18,504 nt of DNA from an uncultured Lachnospiraceae bacterium. Lineage in GTDB: Bacteria > Bacillota > Clostridia > Lachnospirales > Lachnospiraceae. Of this stretch, positions 8,376-14,992 are shown piece by piece. The DNA lies in contig CAMWLB010000020.1 in assembly GCA_947174985.1 (NCBI GenBank), forward strand, positions 1-18,504, read 5' to 3'. A program made the position numbers and the translations under genes. The notes beneath the pieces are model-generated. The model was not told the origin of the DNA. It made no database searches and saw only the letters and a list, made by a program, of their open reading frames with translations. The stretch's first letter is position 1. Every line of letters starts with the position of its first letter.

Positions 8376-8382
8376 CTTCCTT
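8376..8382 (-). promoter_or_regulatory. Ribosome binding site fixing the start of LicD copy 2
   Basis: AAGGAAG on the minus strand, six bases before ATG 8369. The in-frame TTG at 8390 lies upstream of this site and has no site of its own. Confidence 0.75.
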
Positions 8383-8394
8383 CCAAACAAATAT

Positions 8395-8427
8395 AAAAAA
8401 TGCCTTTTTGTACAAGAAAGGCATTTT
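8395..8427 (-). terminator. Intrinsic-terminator-like hairpin in the leader of the LicD block
   Basis: An 11-bp perfect stem (8397-8407 with 8417-8427) closes a 9-base loop. Read on the minus strand it is followed by a run of T (8400 down to 8395), the layout of a rho-independent terminator. On the plus strand the stem is followed by CATCTC, so it is not a good plus-strand terminator. It ends about 26 bases before the start codon of LicD copy 2, between that gene and any possible promoter. It therefore looks like an attenuator, or a stop for read-through from the right-hand operon; which of these cannot be told from sequence. Confidence 0.75.
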
Positions 8428-8464
8428 CATCTCTATTTCTTCTATTGCCTCCATGCAGATTATC

Positions 8465-8480
8465 GCTTATTCCATTAAGC
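8465..8480. repeat. Short inverted repeat upstream of the attenuator-like hairpin
   Basis: GCTTA (8465-8469) and TAAGC (8476-8480) are exact reverse complements around a six-base loop. It lies next to the predicted minus-strand start point, so it may be only partly transcribed. It could be a small leader hairpin or chance in AT-rich DNA. Confidence 0.3.
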
Positions 8481-8483
8481 CAT

Positions 8484-8489
8484 ATTATA
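8484..8489 (-). promoter_or_regulatory. Candidate -10 box for the LicD block
   Basis: A perfect TATAAT on the minus strand, about 115 bases before ATG 8369. The matching -35 region (TATTTA at 17-base spacing) is poor, so an activator or another promoter may be needed. The interval 8428-8570 is AT-rich and holds no gene on either strand; this is the best minus-strand promoter element seen there. Confidence 0.35.
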
Positions 8490-8570
8490 TATCGACTGTT
8501 TATTTTTAAATAATAAGTCTTTACACGAATTATTCACGAAAATCCGCTCAAATCATCTTTGAAAGAACAT

Positions 8571-8599
8571 TTGACTTATGCAGTTAAAAAAACTATACT
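8571..8599 (+). promoter_or_regulatory. Near-consensus housekeeping (sigma-A) promoter for the plus-strand pair
   Basis: TTGACT (8571-8576), a 17-base spacer, then TATACT (8594-8599): one mismatch from consensus in each box. Transcription should begin near 8606. The in-frame ATG at 8578 lies between the two boxes and so cannot be in this transcript, which supports translation from 8644 with a leader of about 38 bases. Confidence 0.75.
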
Positions 8600-8634
8600 G
8601 GATTTACGAACACGAAAATCAATATGAAATGACT

Positions 8635-8638
8635 GGAG
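8635..8638 (+). promoter_or_regulatory. Ribosome binding site fixing the start at 8644
   Basis: GGAG followed by five A residues and ATG 8644. The alternatives at 8578 and 8629 have no purine-rich site at the right distance. Confidence 0.8.
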
Positions 8639-8643
8639 AAAAA

Positions 8644-9195
8644 ATGGACATTTCCACGCAATTACAGTTATCCACAGACAGATTTTTTCAGAAATTGGAC
8701 GAAACTAAAGAAGCAATCAACGCTTCCTGGTCTTACATAACAAACACTTTAGACACCTCGCTGAAAACGCAGGACGTCAAAGCGCTTTTAAACCTGATTC
8801 CCTATATAGAACAGGGAGAAGGCGCACTGGCTTACGAGCACATCGGCGAGTCCCGCAGAATCCTTCGGATACTGCACATTATCCAATTAGAACTCACCTA
8901 TCAGAAAACGCCTTTTTTCCTGCACTGTGTTGATAAAGACAGTCTGATGGAAAAATATATGCTGTCATTATTTGCCCTTCGAAGGCTGTTTTTTCAACTT
9001 TCAATGAATTCTGTCAGAGAAGCGGCAGACCTGCTTTTACACAATACATTGTCCGTATTTGCCGTATATGTTATGACACAGGAAGATTTGATAAATGCTG
9101 ACAACGCCCTGTATGGTAGAATTGCTGAGATTTGCTCTGCATACTGGAACGACGGCGATAAACAATTATTTCTTTCGCTGACAGCAGGAAACTGA
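8644..9195 (+). CDS. Unrecognised helical protein of the plus-strand pair
   Basis: A 183-residue protein whose family I do not recognise. It begins MDISTQLQLSTDRFFQKLDETKEAINASWSYI and is dominated by amphipathic helices without a signal peptide, membrane span, cysteine cluster or obvious catalytic motif. Typical stretches are the LNLIPYIEQGEGALAYEHI segment (about 47-65) and a leucine- and aromatic-rich segment MLSLFALRRLFFQLS (about 106-120). The frame is open back to an ATG at 8578, but that ATG sits inside the promoter, while 8644 has a good GGAG site. The only neighbour on its strand is the glycosyltransferase, which begins 38 bases after its stop, so the two are probably co-expressed. 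A role as a partner or adaptor of that glycosyltransferase is a guess from position only. Confidence 0.72.
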   Translation: MDISTQLQLSTDRFFQKLDETKEAINASWSYITNTLDTSLKTQDVKALLNLIPYIEQGEGALAYEHIGESRRILRILHIIQLELTYQKTPFFLHCVDKDSLMEKYMLSLFALRRLFFQLSMNSVREAADLLLHNTLSVFAVYVMTQEDLINADNALYGRIAEICSAYWNDGDKQLFLSLTAGN

Positions 9196-9233
9196 CCACA
9201 TGACATTGCCCAACACACTGAATCGAGGACGCC

Positions 9234-9953
9234 ATGGACCAACGTAAATTTTGCTTTATCTTATGCACAAACAATGATACTTTGTTATCAGAAGCAATCC
9301 ATTATATTTCCCAACTGATAATCCCTGCCGGCTATACCACCGAATTGCTTGCGGTTACCGATGCCAAATCCATGACCTCAGGTTACAATGAGGCCATGGC
9401 AGCTTCCGATGCCAAATACAAAATCTACATGCATCAGGATGTTTTTATCCTGAACCAAAATTTCCTTTCAGATATGCTTTCTATCTTTCAGTCCGATACT
9501 TCCATCGGACTGATTGGCATGACAGGCTATGAATCCATCTCTGCCGACGGCGTTATGTGGCACGCGAAAGACCGCCTTGGCACACCATACAAGCGCAATG
9601 CTGCTTATCTCCCTTTATCCGAATACCGATATTCTCTGTCAGAGGATGGCTATCAGTCCGCGGCACTGGTAGACGGCTTTATGATGATTACCTCCACAGA
9701 CTATCCATGGAACACAGAAAGCCTGACCGGCTGGGATTTTTATGATGCTTACCAATCCCTTACTTTTCTGCTCCATGGGCATAAAATCGTTGTTCCCGCA
9801 CAGCGCCATCCATGGTGCATGCATGACGACGGCGGGGTGCTCAACCTGACAAACTACAATCAGTATCGGCAGATGTTTATGCGCACCTACCATGCGTTTC
9901 TTGGAAAGCACTATTCTGAAATCGGAAACCAAAAACAAACTACTCTTCCGTAA
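9234..9953 (+). CDS. Glycosyltransferase, PF13712-like (GT2-related)
   Basis: A 239-residue protein resembling the 'glycosyltransferase like' family of short GT-A enzymes. Hallmarks are FILCTNND at the N-terminus (8-15), NEAMAASDAKYKIYMHQDVFILN (52-74) in which HQD takes the position of the usual DXD metal site, LVDGFMMIT (145-153), GWDFYDAYQS (166-175) and the C-terminal PWCMHDDGGVLNLTNYNQYR (193-212). It should transfer a sugar in the cytoplasm; donor and acceptor are unknown. The start at 9234 has GAGG five bases upstream and lies 38 bases after the unrecognised gene. Its 3' end overlaps the convergent pyruvyl transferase gene by 14 bases, leaving no space for a terminator between them. 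It and its partner are the only genes on the plus strand. Confidence 0.85.
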   Translation: MDQRKFCFILCTNNDTLLSEAIHYISQLIIPAGYTTELLAVTDAKSMTSGYNEAMAASDAKYKIYMHQDVFILNQNFLSDMLSIFQSDTSIGLIGMTGYESISADGVMWHAKDRLGTPYKRNAAYLPLSEYRYSLSEDGYQSAALVDGFMMITSTDYPWNTESLTGWDFYDAYQSLTFLLHGHKIVVPAQRHPWCMHDDGGVLNLTNYNQYRQMFMRTYHAFLGKHYSEIGNQKQTTLP

Positions 9954-10974
9954 GAGCAGCGACTGTCCTCAGAAATGCAAGTGACTCCTCTTTTCTTCTC
10001 TCCAATATTTCTTTCGTTTCAGAATAATCAATCGAGAAGTCCACATCTCTTACATCGGACAATACGGATAGCTTTCTGTCTTCCAGTTTTAGTCCGGCAA
10101 GCAAGTCTATAACTCTGATTAAATTATATTTCACTTCTGTCAACACATAAAACGGTCTTCGGAATATAATGGAAAAAATCATACCATGATACGAATCCGT
10201 CAGTACCAACTTTGCATTCTTAATGTATTCCATCCACCGCTCCGGCTTTATGTCAGAAATAGTCTGCGTTCCCTGCACGAAATAGATGTCGCTGTATTCT
10301 GCAAGCGCTATCAGCTTACAGTTATATTGCAAAGCAATCATATTGGCATAGTCTAACAGCTTGGAATCGATTCCTATCTGGTATAGGAAAATATACTCCT
10401 CATCAGACTCCTGTAAACCAAATGCAGAGGTATACTCTTCATCCGACAACAACAGTGTCGGGTCCAACGTGTACAGCACCGGACACTGGGTATACTGCAT
10501 AACAACAGGCACATGCACACTTTCCCTTAAGGAAATAGCATCAAAATACGGCATATATTTTGCAAACGGCTCTGTAAAGCTACCGTCCGGAAAGGTATTG
10601 ACGCCCACGCTTGCCGCATACGCCACTTTGATAATTTCAGGACCAGCAAAATTCAGAAAATAAGTACTGTCATATTTTGTGAGCAGTGGGTTCCATACCT
10701 GGTCGCTGCCAACAATAATTTCATCAAACCGGGAACAATCGATTTGTTCACCACTTTCATACAGAGGGGTCAGATATAAATACTTTTCCGTAAATTCTTT
10801 GAATTGCTGTGTCTGTTTTACCTGAAGCTGCATATTCGGCGCCGCATAATTGATAATATACACCTCTGTTCCCAGCTTATGGAGTACCTCCTGCAGCGCA
10901 TACGCCTGACTGACCGCTCCCATACTGTTTGCATTATGAAACGTCAAAACTCCTACTCTAAGCATTCTGCCCAC
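9940..10974 (-). CDS. Polysaccharide pyruvyl transferase family protein
   Basis: A protein of up to 344 residues in the PF04230 family, which adds pyruvate ketals from phosphoenolpyruvate to sugars of exopolysaccharides and cell-wall polymers. Visible hallmarks are the N-terminal VGVLTFHNANSMGAVSQAYALQ (7-28), IIVGSDQVWNP (86-96), KVAYAASVG (116-124), DAISLRE (145-151) and LTDSYHGMIFSIIFRRPFYVL (258-278), numbered from the GTG at 10974. That GTG has AAAGG four bases upstream; ATG at 10965 fits the usual family N-terminus (MxxGxLTFHNA) and could be the real start instead. It lies 24 bases after the FrhB-like gene, a pairing common in glycan clusters of anaerobes. It is the last gene of the right-hand operon, and its stop overlaps the end of the plus-strand glycosyltransferase. 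Confidence 0.9.
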   Translation of the reverse strand: MGRMLRVGVLTFHNANSMGAVSQAYALQEVLHKLGTEVYIINYAAPNMQLQVKQTQQFKEFTEKYLYLTPLYESGEQIDCSRFDEIIVGSDQVWNPLLTKYDSTYFLNFAGPEIIKVAYAASVGVNTFPDGSFTEPFAKYMPYFDAISLRESVHVPVVMQYTQCPVLYTLDPTLLLSDEEYTSAFGLQESDEEYIFLYQIGIDSKLLDYANMIALQYNCKLIALAEYSDIYFVQGTQTISDIKPERWMEYIKNAKLVLTDSYHGMIFSIIFRRPFYVLTEVKYNLIRVIDLLAGLKLEDRKLSVLSDVRDVDFSIDYSETKEILERRKEESLAFLRTVAALTEE

Positions 10975-10998
10975 CGAACCTTTCTGCCATTCGTTAAT

Positions 10999-12474
10999 CT
11001 ATATTTCCATCGCTGCCAAAAAACTGATGGGAACTACTTTATACAACGGCACCCCGATTTTACGCAGTTCTTGCAGCATATCCAAAGAAAACTGCACACT
11101 TGTCACAACATAGCTGTCAATTTCCTGCACTTCCCCTGCTTTTAATTCGGAAACTGTAAGCACCGGCTTTCCGCACGCATATTTTCTGCACGCCTCATTA
11201 TCGCAGGTAGTCTCCAGAATACACTCTATGGATATGCTGCTCTCTTCCAGCTCAGATATCAATGCTTCCGTGTTTTCATTCAACCCGCAAAGCGCTATGC
11301 GAAAACAATTGTGTCCCACAAAATAGCTTTCGGCTTTTATTCCCGCCTCTTTTTTCGCTTCCAGACATTTTAAGACTGCCACATCACGTTGTCCACTTCC
11401 ATATTTTTTCAAAATATAACCAAAATTTCTCGTCCGGTATTCCTCCCAAAAAAACTCCACTCCTTTCGGTTTTTGTACCGGATGTGCCAAATGCGGCTGC
11501 ATACATTCTTCACGATTGCTTACTATAAATTCCAATTCTTCGGAAACCGCCTGAAATACCGCTTCCCCCTTTGGCGTATTGGTAATAAAAAGAGAAATTC
11601 CAAGGTTATCATCCCACTTTGCATGTGTTTTCTCAATACCCCAGAAATCCCCTATTGTGATATCGGAAACTCTGCTCATATCGGCAAAAGGACAGTGGTA
11701 GCAGCTTTCCCGCATACAGAGATGCCCATAATACAGATTTCTGTACAAAACATCCGCTTCTTCCTTTCCGCTTTCCAGCGTAAAAGTCTCCATATGGCTG
11801 TGCCAGCCGAATTTTTTATTCCGGAAATTAAAGCCGGTCAGTTTTTCCCCATGCCTCTTCTCCTGATAGTCACGGTAATTCTGGTAAATGTCGGGGCTTG
11901 CCACACCATGACACACCAAATCGCATGTAAGCAGCTCTTCCGGCTCTTCCCCCAAAAACGTTTTAAGCCCCAGTACCGCGCAGGCAGTTCCCCCAAAAAG
12001 CACTTTGTTTCCCCTTTTTAAGTCCTCATGAATGGATTGGTATACTTCTCCAACCTCAGCCTGCACGTATTTAGAACCTTTCAGCTTCACCAGTTCTTCC
12101 GTTTTGTCTACGCGCTGATAACGGCAGTTCAGGTCGTCATCCAGCGCAGCGCCATACACCACACCATGCTGCTCTAAAACATACTCGGCAATTACGCTGA
12201 AAGCGCCCCCTGACTGGCTTTCCCGCCTTTTCTTTTCATCCAGCCGCTTGATTCCTCTTATATGCTGTTGTTCCACGCCGTGTTTGTATGCCGCCATCTG
12301 CACATTAAGCGGACATACCCTTGCACACAAACCGCAGTTTATACATGCAGCTTCATCTATTTGGGGTTTCCGAAACCCCCGCCCGTCATCTTCCATGTGA
12401 ATCGCATGTTTCGGGCATGCCTGCACACATGCCTCACAATTATAACACAGCTCCATCTTGTCATTGATTACCAT
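10999..12474 (-). CDS. FrhB-like protein (coenzyme F420 hydrogenase/dehydrogenase beta-subunit family) with ferredoxin domain
   Basis: A 491-residue iron-sulfur protein. Two [4Fe-4S] motifs open the protein: Cys10-x2-Cys13-x2-Cys16-x3-Cys20-Pro and Cys44-x2-Cys47-x2-Cys50-x3-Cys54-Pro. Residues about 80-330 match the FrhB N- and C-terminal domains, with GGAFSVIAEYVLEQHGVVYGAAL, LFGGTACAVLGLKTF, LTCDLVCHGVASPDIY and ITIGDFWG. The family carries flavin and moves electrons, but members in glycan loci are not likely to use F420 and their reaction is unknown. From about residue 385 there is an extra Rossmann-like C-terminal part (IALCGLNENTEALISELE). The start at 12474 has GAGGAG eight bases upstream. 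It sits 34 bases after the GT-D gene and 24 before the pyruvyl transferase, hinting at a joint reaction with the latter. Confidence 0.9.
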   Translation of the reverse strand: MVINDKMELCYNCEACVQACPKHAIHMEDDGRGFRKPQIDEAACINCGLCARVCPLNVQMAAYKHGVEQQHIRGIKRLDEKKRRESQSGGAFSVIAEYVLEQHGVVYGAALDDDLNCRYQRVDKTEELVKLKGSKYVQAEVGEVYQSIHEDLKRGNKVLFGGTACAVLGLKTFLGEEPEELLTCDLVCHGVASPDIYQNYRDYQEKRHGEKLTGFNFRNKKFGWHSHMETFTLESGKEEADVLYRNLYYGHLCMRESCYHCPFADMSRVSDITIGDFWGIEKTHAKWDDNLGISLFITNTPKGEAVFQAVSEELEFIVSNREECMQPHLAHPVQKPKGVEFFWEEYRTRNFGYILKKYGSGQRDVAVLKCLEAKKEAGIKAESYFVGHNCFRIALCGLNENTEALISELEESSISIECILETTCDNEACRKYACGKPVLTVSELKAGEVQEIDSYVVTSVQFSLDMLQELRKIGVPLYKVVPISFLAAMEI

Positions 12475-12508
12475 ACGCTGGTCTCCTCAGTCATGTCGTT
12501 TTCGGTCT

Positions 12509-13603
12509 TCATCTAGACAAATCCGCTATAATCTCAGCCTCATACTTTTCATCATGAATATCTTCCACATTGTCGCCGCCGTCACACTCATTATTATACT
12601 TATGCTTCACTTCACACCGCCCACCTTTTTTTTGCCGATACCATTCATACTCTAAGTCTACATGCCCGATATCAATTGCCTGATATCCTGCACGATACAA
12701 GTCATATGCCAGTACCCCCGCTGCAGGTCCCAGTGCAATCAATATTAGCACATCTTCTTCTGCATGTTGAAGCGCCGCTTCCAGAATCTCTTCATACTTA
12801 GCAAACGCATTAACCGGCGGTGCTTCTATCCTGCTAATCTGCGCTGCATTATCGAACAAATCATTCCCAACGCCCAATCTGGTAAACGCTCCCTCTACAA
12901 ACAACACCTTCCGCTTATCCCAAATCCTTTTCAGATTCTGAAACCTTTTTCCTGGTGCGTCTGTGCCGCTATCCGCATATATCGCATATGGTCTGCTGAT
13001 ATAGGCATTGTGATATTTTCTCTCCAAATCCAGAAATCTTCTATGTTGCTGCCGAACCTCGTCCGTCATGTAAGACCTGATTCCCCATTTCGCTTCTTCG
13101 TTATAATTTTCCAGCGAACCATAATTATCGGCAATGCCAATCAGGAAATCTTCTTCGTTGGACTGTATGACTTGAATCAGGCGCTCTGCCAGTCTTTTGT
13201 CCGGCATCTGGAATTTAGGACGTTCCTCATTCACCATAATAGAAAACTCCCCGTCACCAAATCTTGCCATACTCCTTTTTCCGCTCACAATACTTTCCAC
13301 TGTATCCTCTACCTTGAAAAACCGTGGAAAATACCATTTGTCTCCAAAACGTGCCGAATCTCCAATCTCATATTTTAAATTGCGTAAACCTGCCTCCGTC
13401 TTTTCCGTATTCCTATCCATTACAATAACCTTACCGGATAATTTCACTTCTTCCGTATACAAATCCTTAAGTAAAGTTGAAATCTCTGACAGTCTTTGCT
13501 TTAATTCCCCGTTTTCTTTTTTCAATTCCATAATTTCATCAAGACATATGGAAACGATTTCCTGCAATTCATCAAAACCTGTCTTTTCCTGCATAACCTT
13601 CAT
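12509..13603 (-). CDS. GT-D fold glycosyltransferase (DUF1792 type) with coiled-coil N-terminus
   Basis: A 364-residue protein. Residues about 8-60 form a predicted coiled coil (EIMELKKENGELKQRLSEIS). Residues about 88-362 are a GT-D glycosyltransferase domain, the class known from streptococcal adhesin glycosylation. The catalytic-loop signature is SMARFGDGEF (111-120), followed by FLIGIADNYGSLENY (153-167), the FVEGAFTRLGVGNDLFDNA block (235-253), LIALGPAAGVLAYDL (288-302) and YQAIDIGHVDLEYEW (307-321). The domain is closely related to the C-terminal half of the fusion protein encoded at 14993-17038, including the shared ending DExYExxIIAD. The start at 13603 has GGGGGAGA directly upstream. 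It is 39 bases after the GT2-like/methyltransferase gene. It probably adds a hexose to a growing glycan in the cytoplasm; donor and acceptor are inferred only by analogy. Confidence 0.9.
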   Translation of the reverse strand: MKVMQEKTGFDELQEIVSICLDEIMELKKENGELKQRLSEISTLLKDLYTEEVKLSGKVIVMDRNTEKTEAGLRNLKYEIGDSARFGDKWYFPRFFKVEDTVESIVSGKRSMARFGDGEFSIMVNEERPKFQMPDKRLAERLIQVIQSNEEDFLIGIADNYGSLENYNEEAKWGIRSYMTDEVRQQHRRFLDLERKYHNAYISRPYAIYADSGTDAPGKRFQNLKRIWDKRKVLFVEGAFTRLGVGNDLFDNAAQISRIEAPPVNAFAKYEEILEAALQHAEEDVLILIALGPAAGVLAYDLYRAGYQAIDIGHVDLEYEWYRQKKGGRCEVKHKYNNECDGGDNVEDIHDEKYEAEIIADLSR

Positions 13604-13642
13604 TCTCCCCCTTCTACCACGCTCCTCATGTCATTGCTGTTT

Positions 13643-14977
13643 TTATTCCTGCTTTTGCGCACAAACTACATATTGGAACGCTTCGTACATCTGGCGGCTT
13701 GCTTTTCCTCCGCAGTTTAACAGCTTATCAATCAGAAGATGATTCTCCCTGCTGATGGGTAAGCCCACGGCTTCCATATCCTTTATCCTAAAGCTGCCTG
13801 CCTGAAACATTTTTACGATTTCGTTAAACGTAAACAGGTGAATATGCGTTTTATCCAGTAGACCTTCGTCCGTATAAGTAAAATTTCCGTCCAACAATCC
13901 CCTCAGCACTGAGATATGCATCACGTTAGGAATACTTGCAATCACACAGCCGCCGCTTTTTAAAAATCTGCGGCAATACTGTATTGTTCTCAGAGGGTCA
14001 CGAAGATGTTCCAGCACATCTCCAAAAATAATATAGTCAAAGGTCCCCGGCTCATACGGAAGATTTTCTTCTTCGATATTATTGATAATGACATTTGAAA
14101 AATGAGACGCAATCTGCGAAGCGCTCTCATTTATTTCTGTGCCATATGTACTGACATTGGGATACTGGTTCTGTATTTCCAGCAACGTCGCGCCACAGTC
14201 ACATCCTATCTCCAGCACATGAATTGCCTTGTTCTTGTCTTCCTGAATCATTTTGACCAACTGGTTGTTGGGCTTTGTATTAAAATAGTTCATACCCCAC
14301 TTTTTTTTCAGGATTCCCTCTTCAAAAGCATTTAAGTTTCTTTCATATGCGCTATCTCGCAGACACCATAAAACAGATTTCCCATTCACCTTAATCAGCC
14401 AGTCTTTTTTTATCATACGAAGCCAGTAATCCTTCATCACATAGGCAGGGCTTACCAGTTCCTCGTCAAAACCGCCCAACTGCTCCAGTGTTTCCTGACG
14501 GAACAATACTGCGCCATAATAAAGCCCTGCCACCCTTTTATCAGAAAGTTCTTCTGCTTGTCCGATTCTGCTTACAAACTCTTCATAATCCGCAAAGCCT
14601 TCCAGCTTCTGGTAGTTTGGAAGCCCGTTTGACATTGGCCCCACCGCACCTGTATCTGTACTTTCTTGCAGAGTTTTCAGCATACTGGAGAGACAATATG
14701 GCGTCAATACAAAACATGCTCTCATAACCAGCATATCTCCCTTTAACTGCAACGCCTCCCTTACCTGATTGATTACCTTGCCAAAAGGAGTTCTGCCCTC
14801 GTCCATATAAACATAAGTAATATCCGTCTGCTCCTTTGCCCACTCGTCCAGACCGTCAGTAGAACCGTTATCCACCACTGTGACAGCCAAATCCTCCACA
14901 TCCGCAAGCATGCGGATGCTATCTACGGACAACTTGACATATTCCGCTTCATTTTCGGCAACTATTACTATTTCCAT
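13643..14977 (-). CDS. Fusion of GT2-like domain and SAM-dependent methyltransferase
   Basis: A 444-residue two-domain protein. Residues 1-215 have a GT2 (GT-A) layout: IVIVAENEAEYVKLSVDSI (3-21), VTVVDNGSTDGLDEW (32-46), FGKVINQ (65-71), VGPMSNG (112-118), and GLYYGAVLFRQETLEQLGGFDEEL (151-174). The place where GT2 enzymes have DXD reads MLVMRACFVLT (82-92), with no acidic pair. Residues about 250-444 are a class I methyltransferase: VLEIGCDCGATLLEI (254-268) binds S-adenosylmethionine, followed by TYGTEIN (277-283), FDYIIFGDVLEHLRDP (313-328) and LKSGGCVIASIPN (339-351). ATG 14977 has AAAGGAG five bases upstream; the frame is open to a GTG at 14992 that overlaps that site. It sits 15 bases after the preceding gene. 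It may transfer and then methylate one sugar; if the GT domain is inactive, it would only methylate. Confidence 0.88.
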   Translation of the reverse strand: MEIVIVAENEAEYVKLSVDSIRMLADVEDLAVTVVDNGSTDGLDEWAKEQTDITYVYMDEGRTPFGKVINQVREALQLKGDMLVMRACFVLTPYCLSSMLKTLQESTDTGAVGPMSNGLPNYQKLEGFADYEEFVSRIGQAEELSDKRVAGLYYGAVLFRQETLEQLGGFDEELVSPAYVMKDYWLRMIKKDWLIKVNGKSVLWCLRDSAYERNLNAFEEGILKKKWGMNYFNTKPNNQLVKMIQEDKNKAIHVLEIGCDCGATLLEIQNQYPNVSTYGTEINESASQIASHFSNVIINNIEEENLPYEPGTFDYIIFGDVLEHLRDPLRTIQYCRRFLKSGGCVIASIPNVMHISVLRGLLDGNFTYTDEGLLDKTHIHLFTFNEIVKMFQAGSFRIKDMEAVGLPISRENHLLIDKLLNCGGKASRQMYEAFQYVVCAQKQE

Positions 14978-14982
14978 TGCTT

Positions 14983-14989
14983 CTCCTTT
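14983..14989 (-). promoter_or_regulatory. Ribosome binding site fixing the start at 14977
   Basis: AAAGGAG on the minus strand, five bases before ATG 14977. The in-frame GTG at 14992 overlaps this site, so the protein starts MEIVIVAE. Confidence 0.85.
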
Positions 14990-14992
14990 CAC

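Noticed and set aside
8341..8454. 37-codon minus-strand frame spanning the attenuator hairpin, considered as a leader peptide
   Set aside because: It overlaps the LicD start in another frame, has no ribosome binding site before its ATG, and has no run of regulatory codons.
8578..8643. N-terminal extension of the plus-strand unrecognised gene from ATG 8578
   Set aside because: That ATG lies between the -35 and -10 boxes and lacks a ribosome binding site, while ATG 8644 has GGAG at the right distance.
11389..12021. Plus-strand open frame of 210 codons opposite the FrhB-like gene
   Set aside because: Antisense to a clearly conserved protein, no recognisable domain, composition typical of a shadow frame.
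12764..13378. Plus-strand open frame of 204 codons opposite the GT-D gene
   Set aside because: Shadow of the conserved GT-D coding sequence, without motif or promoter.
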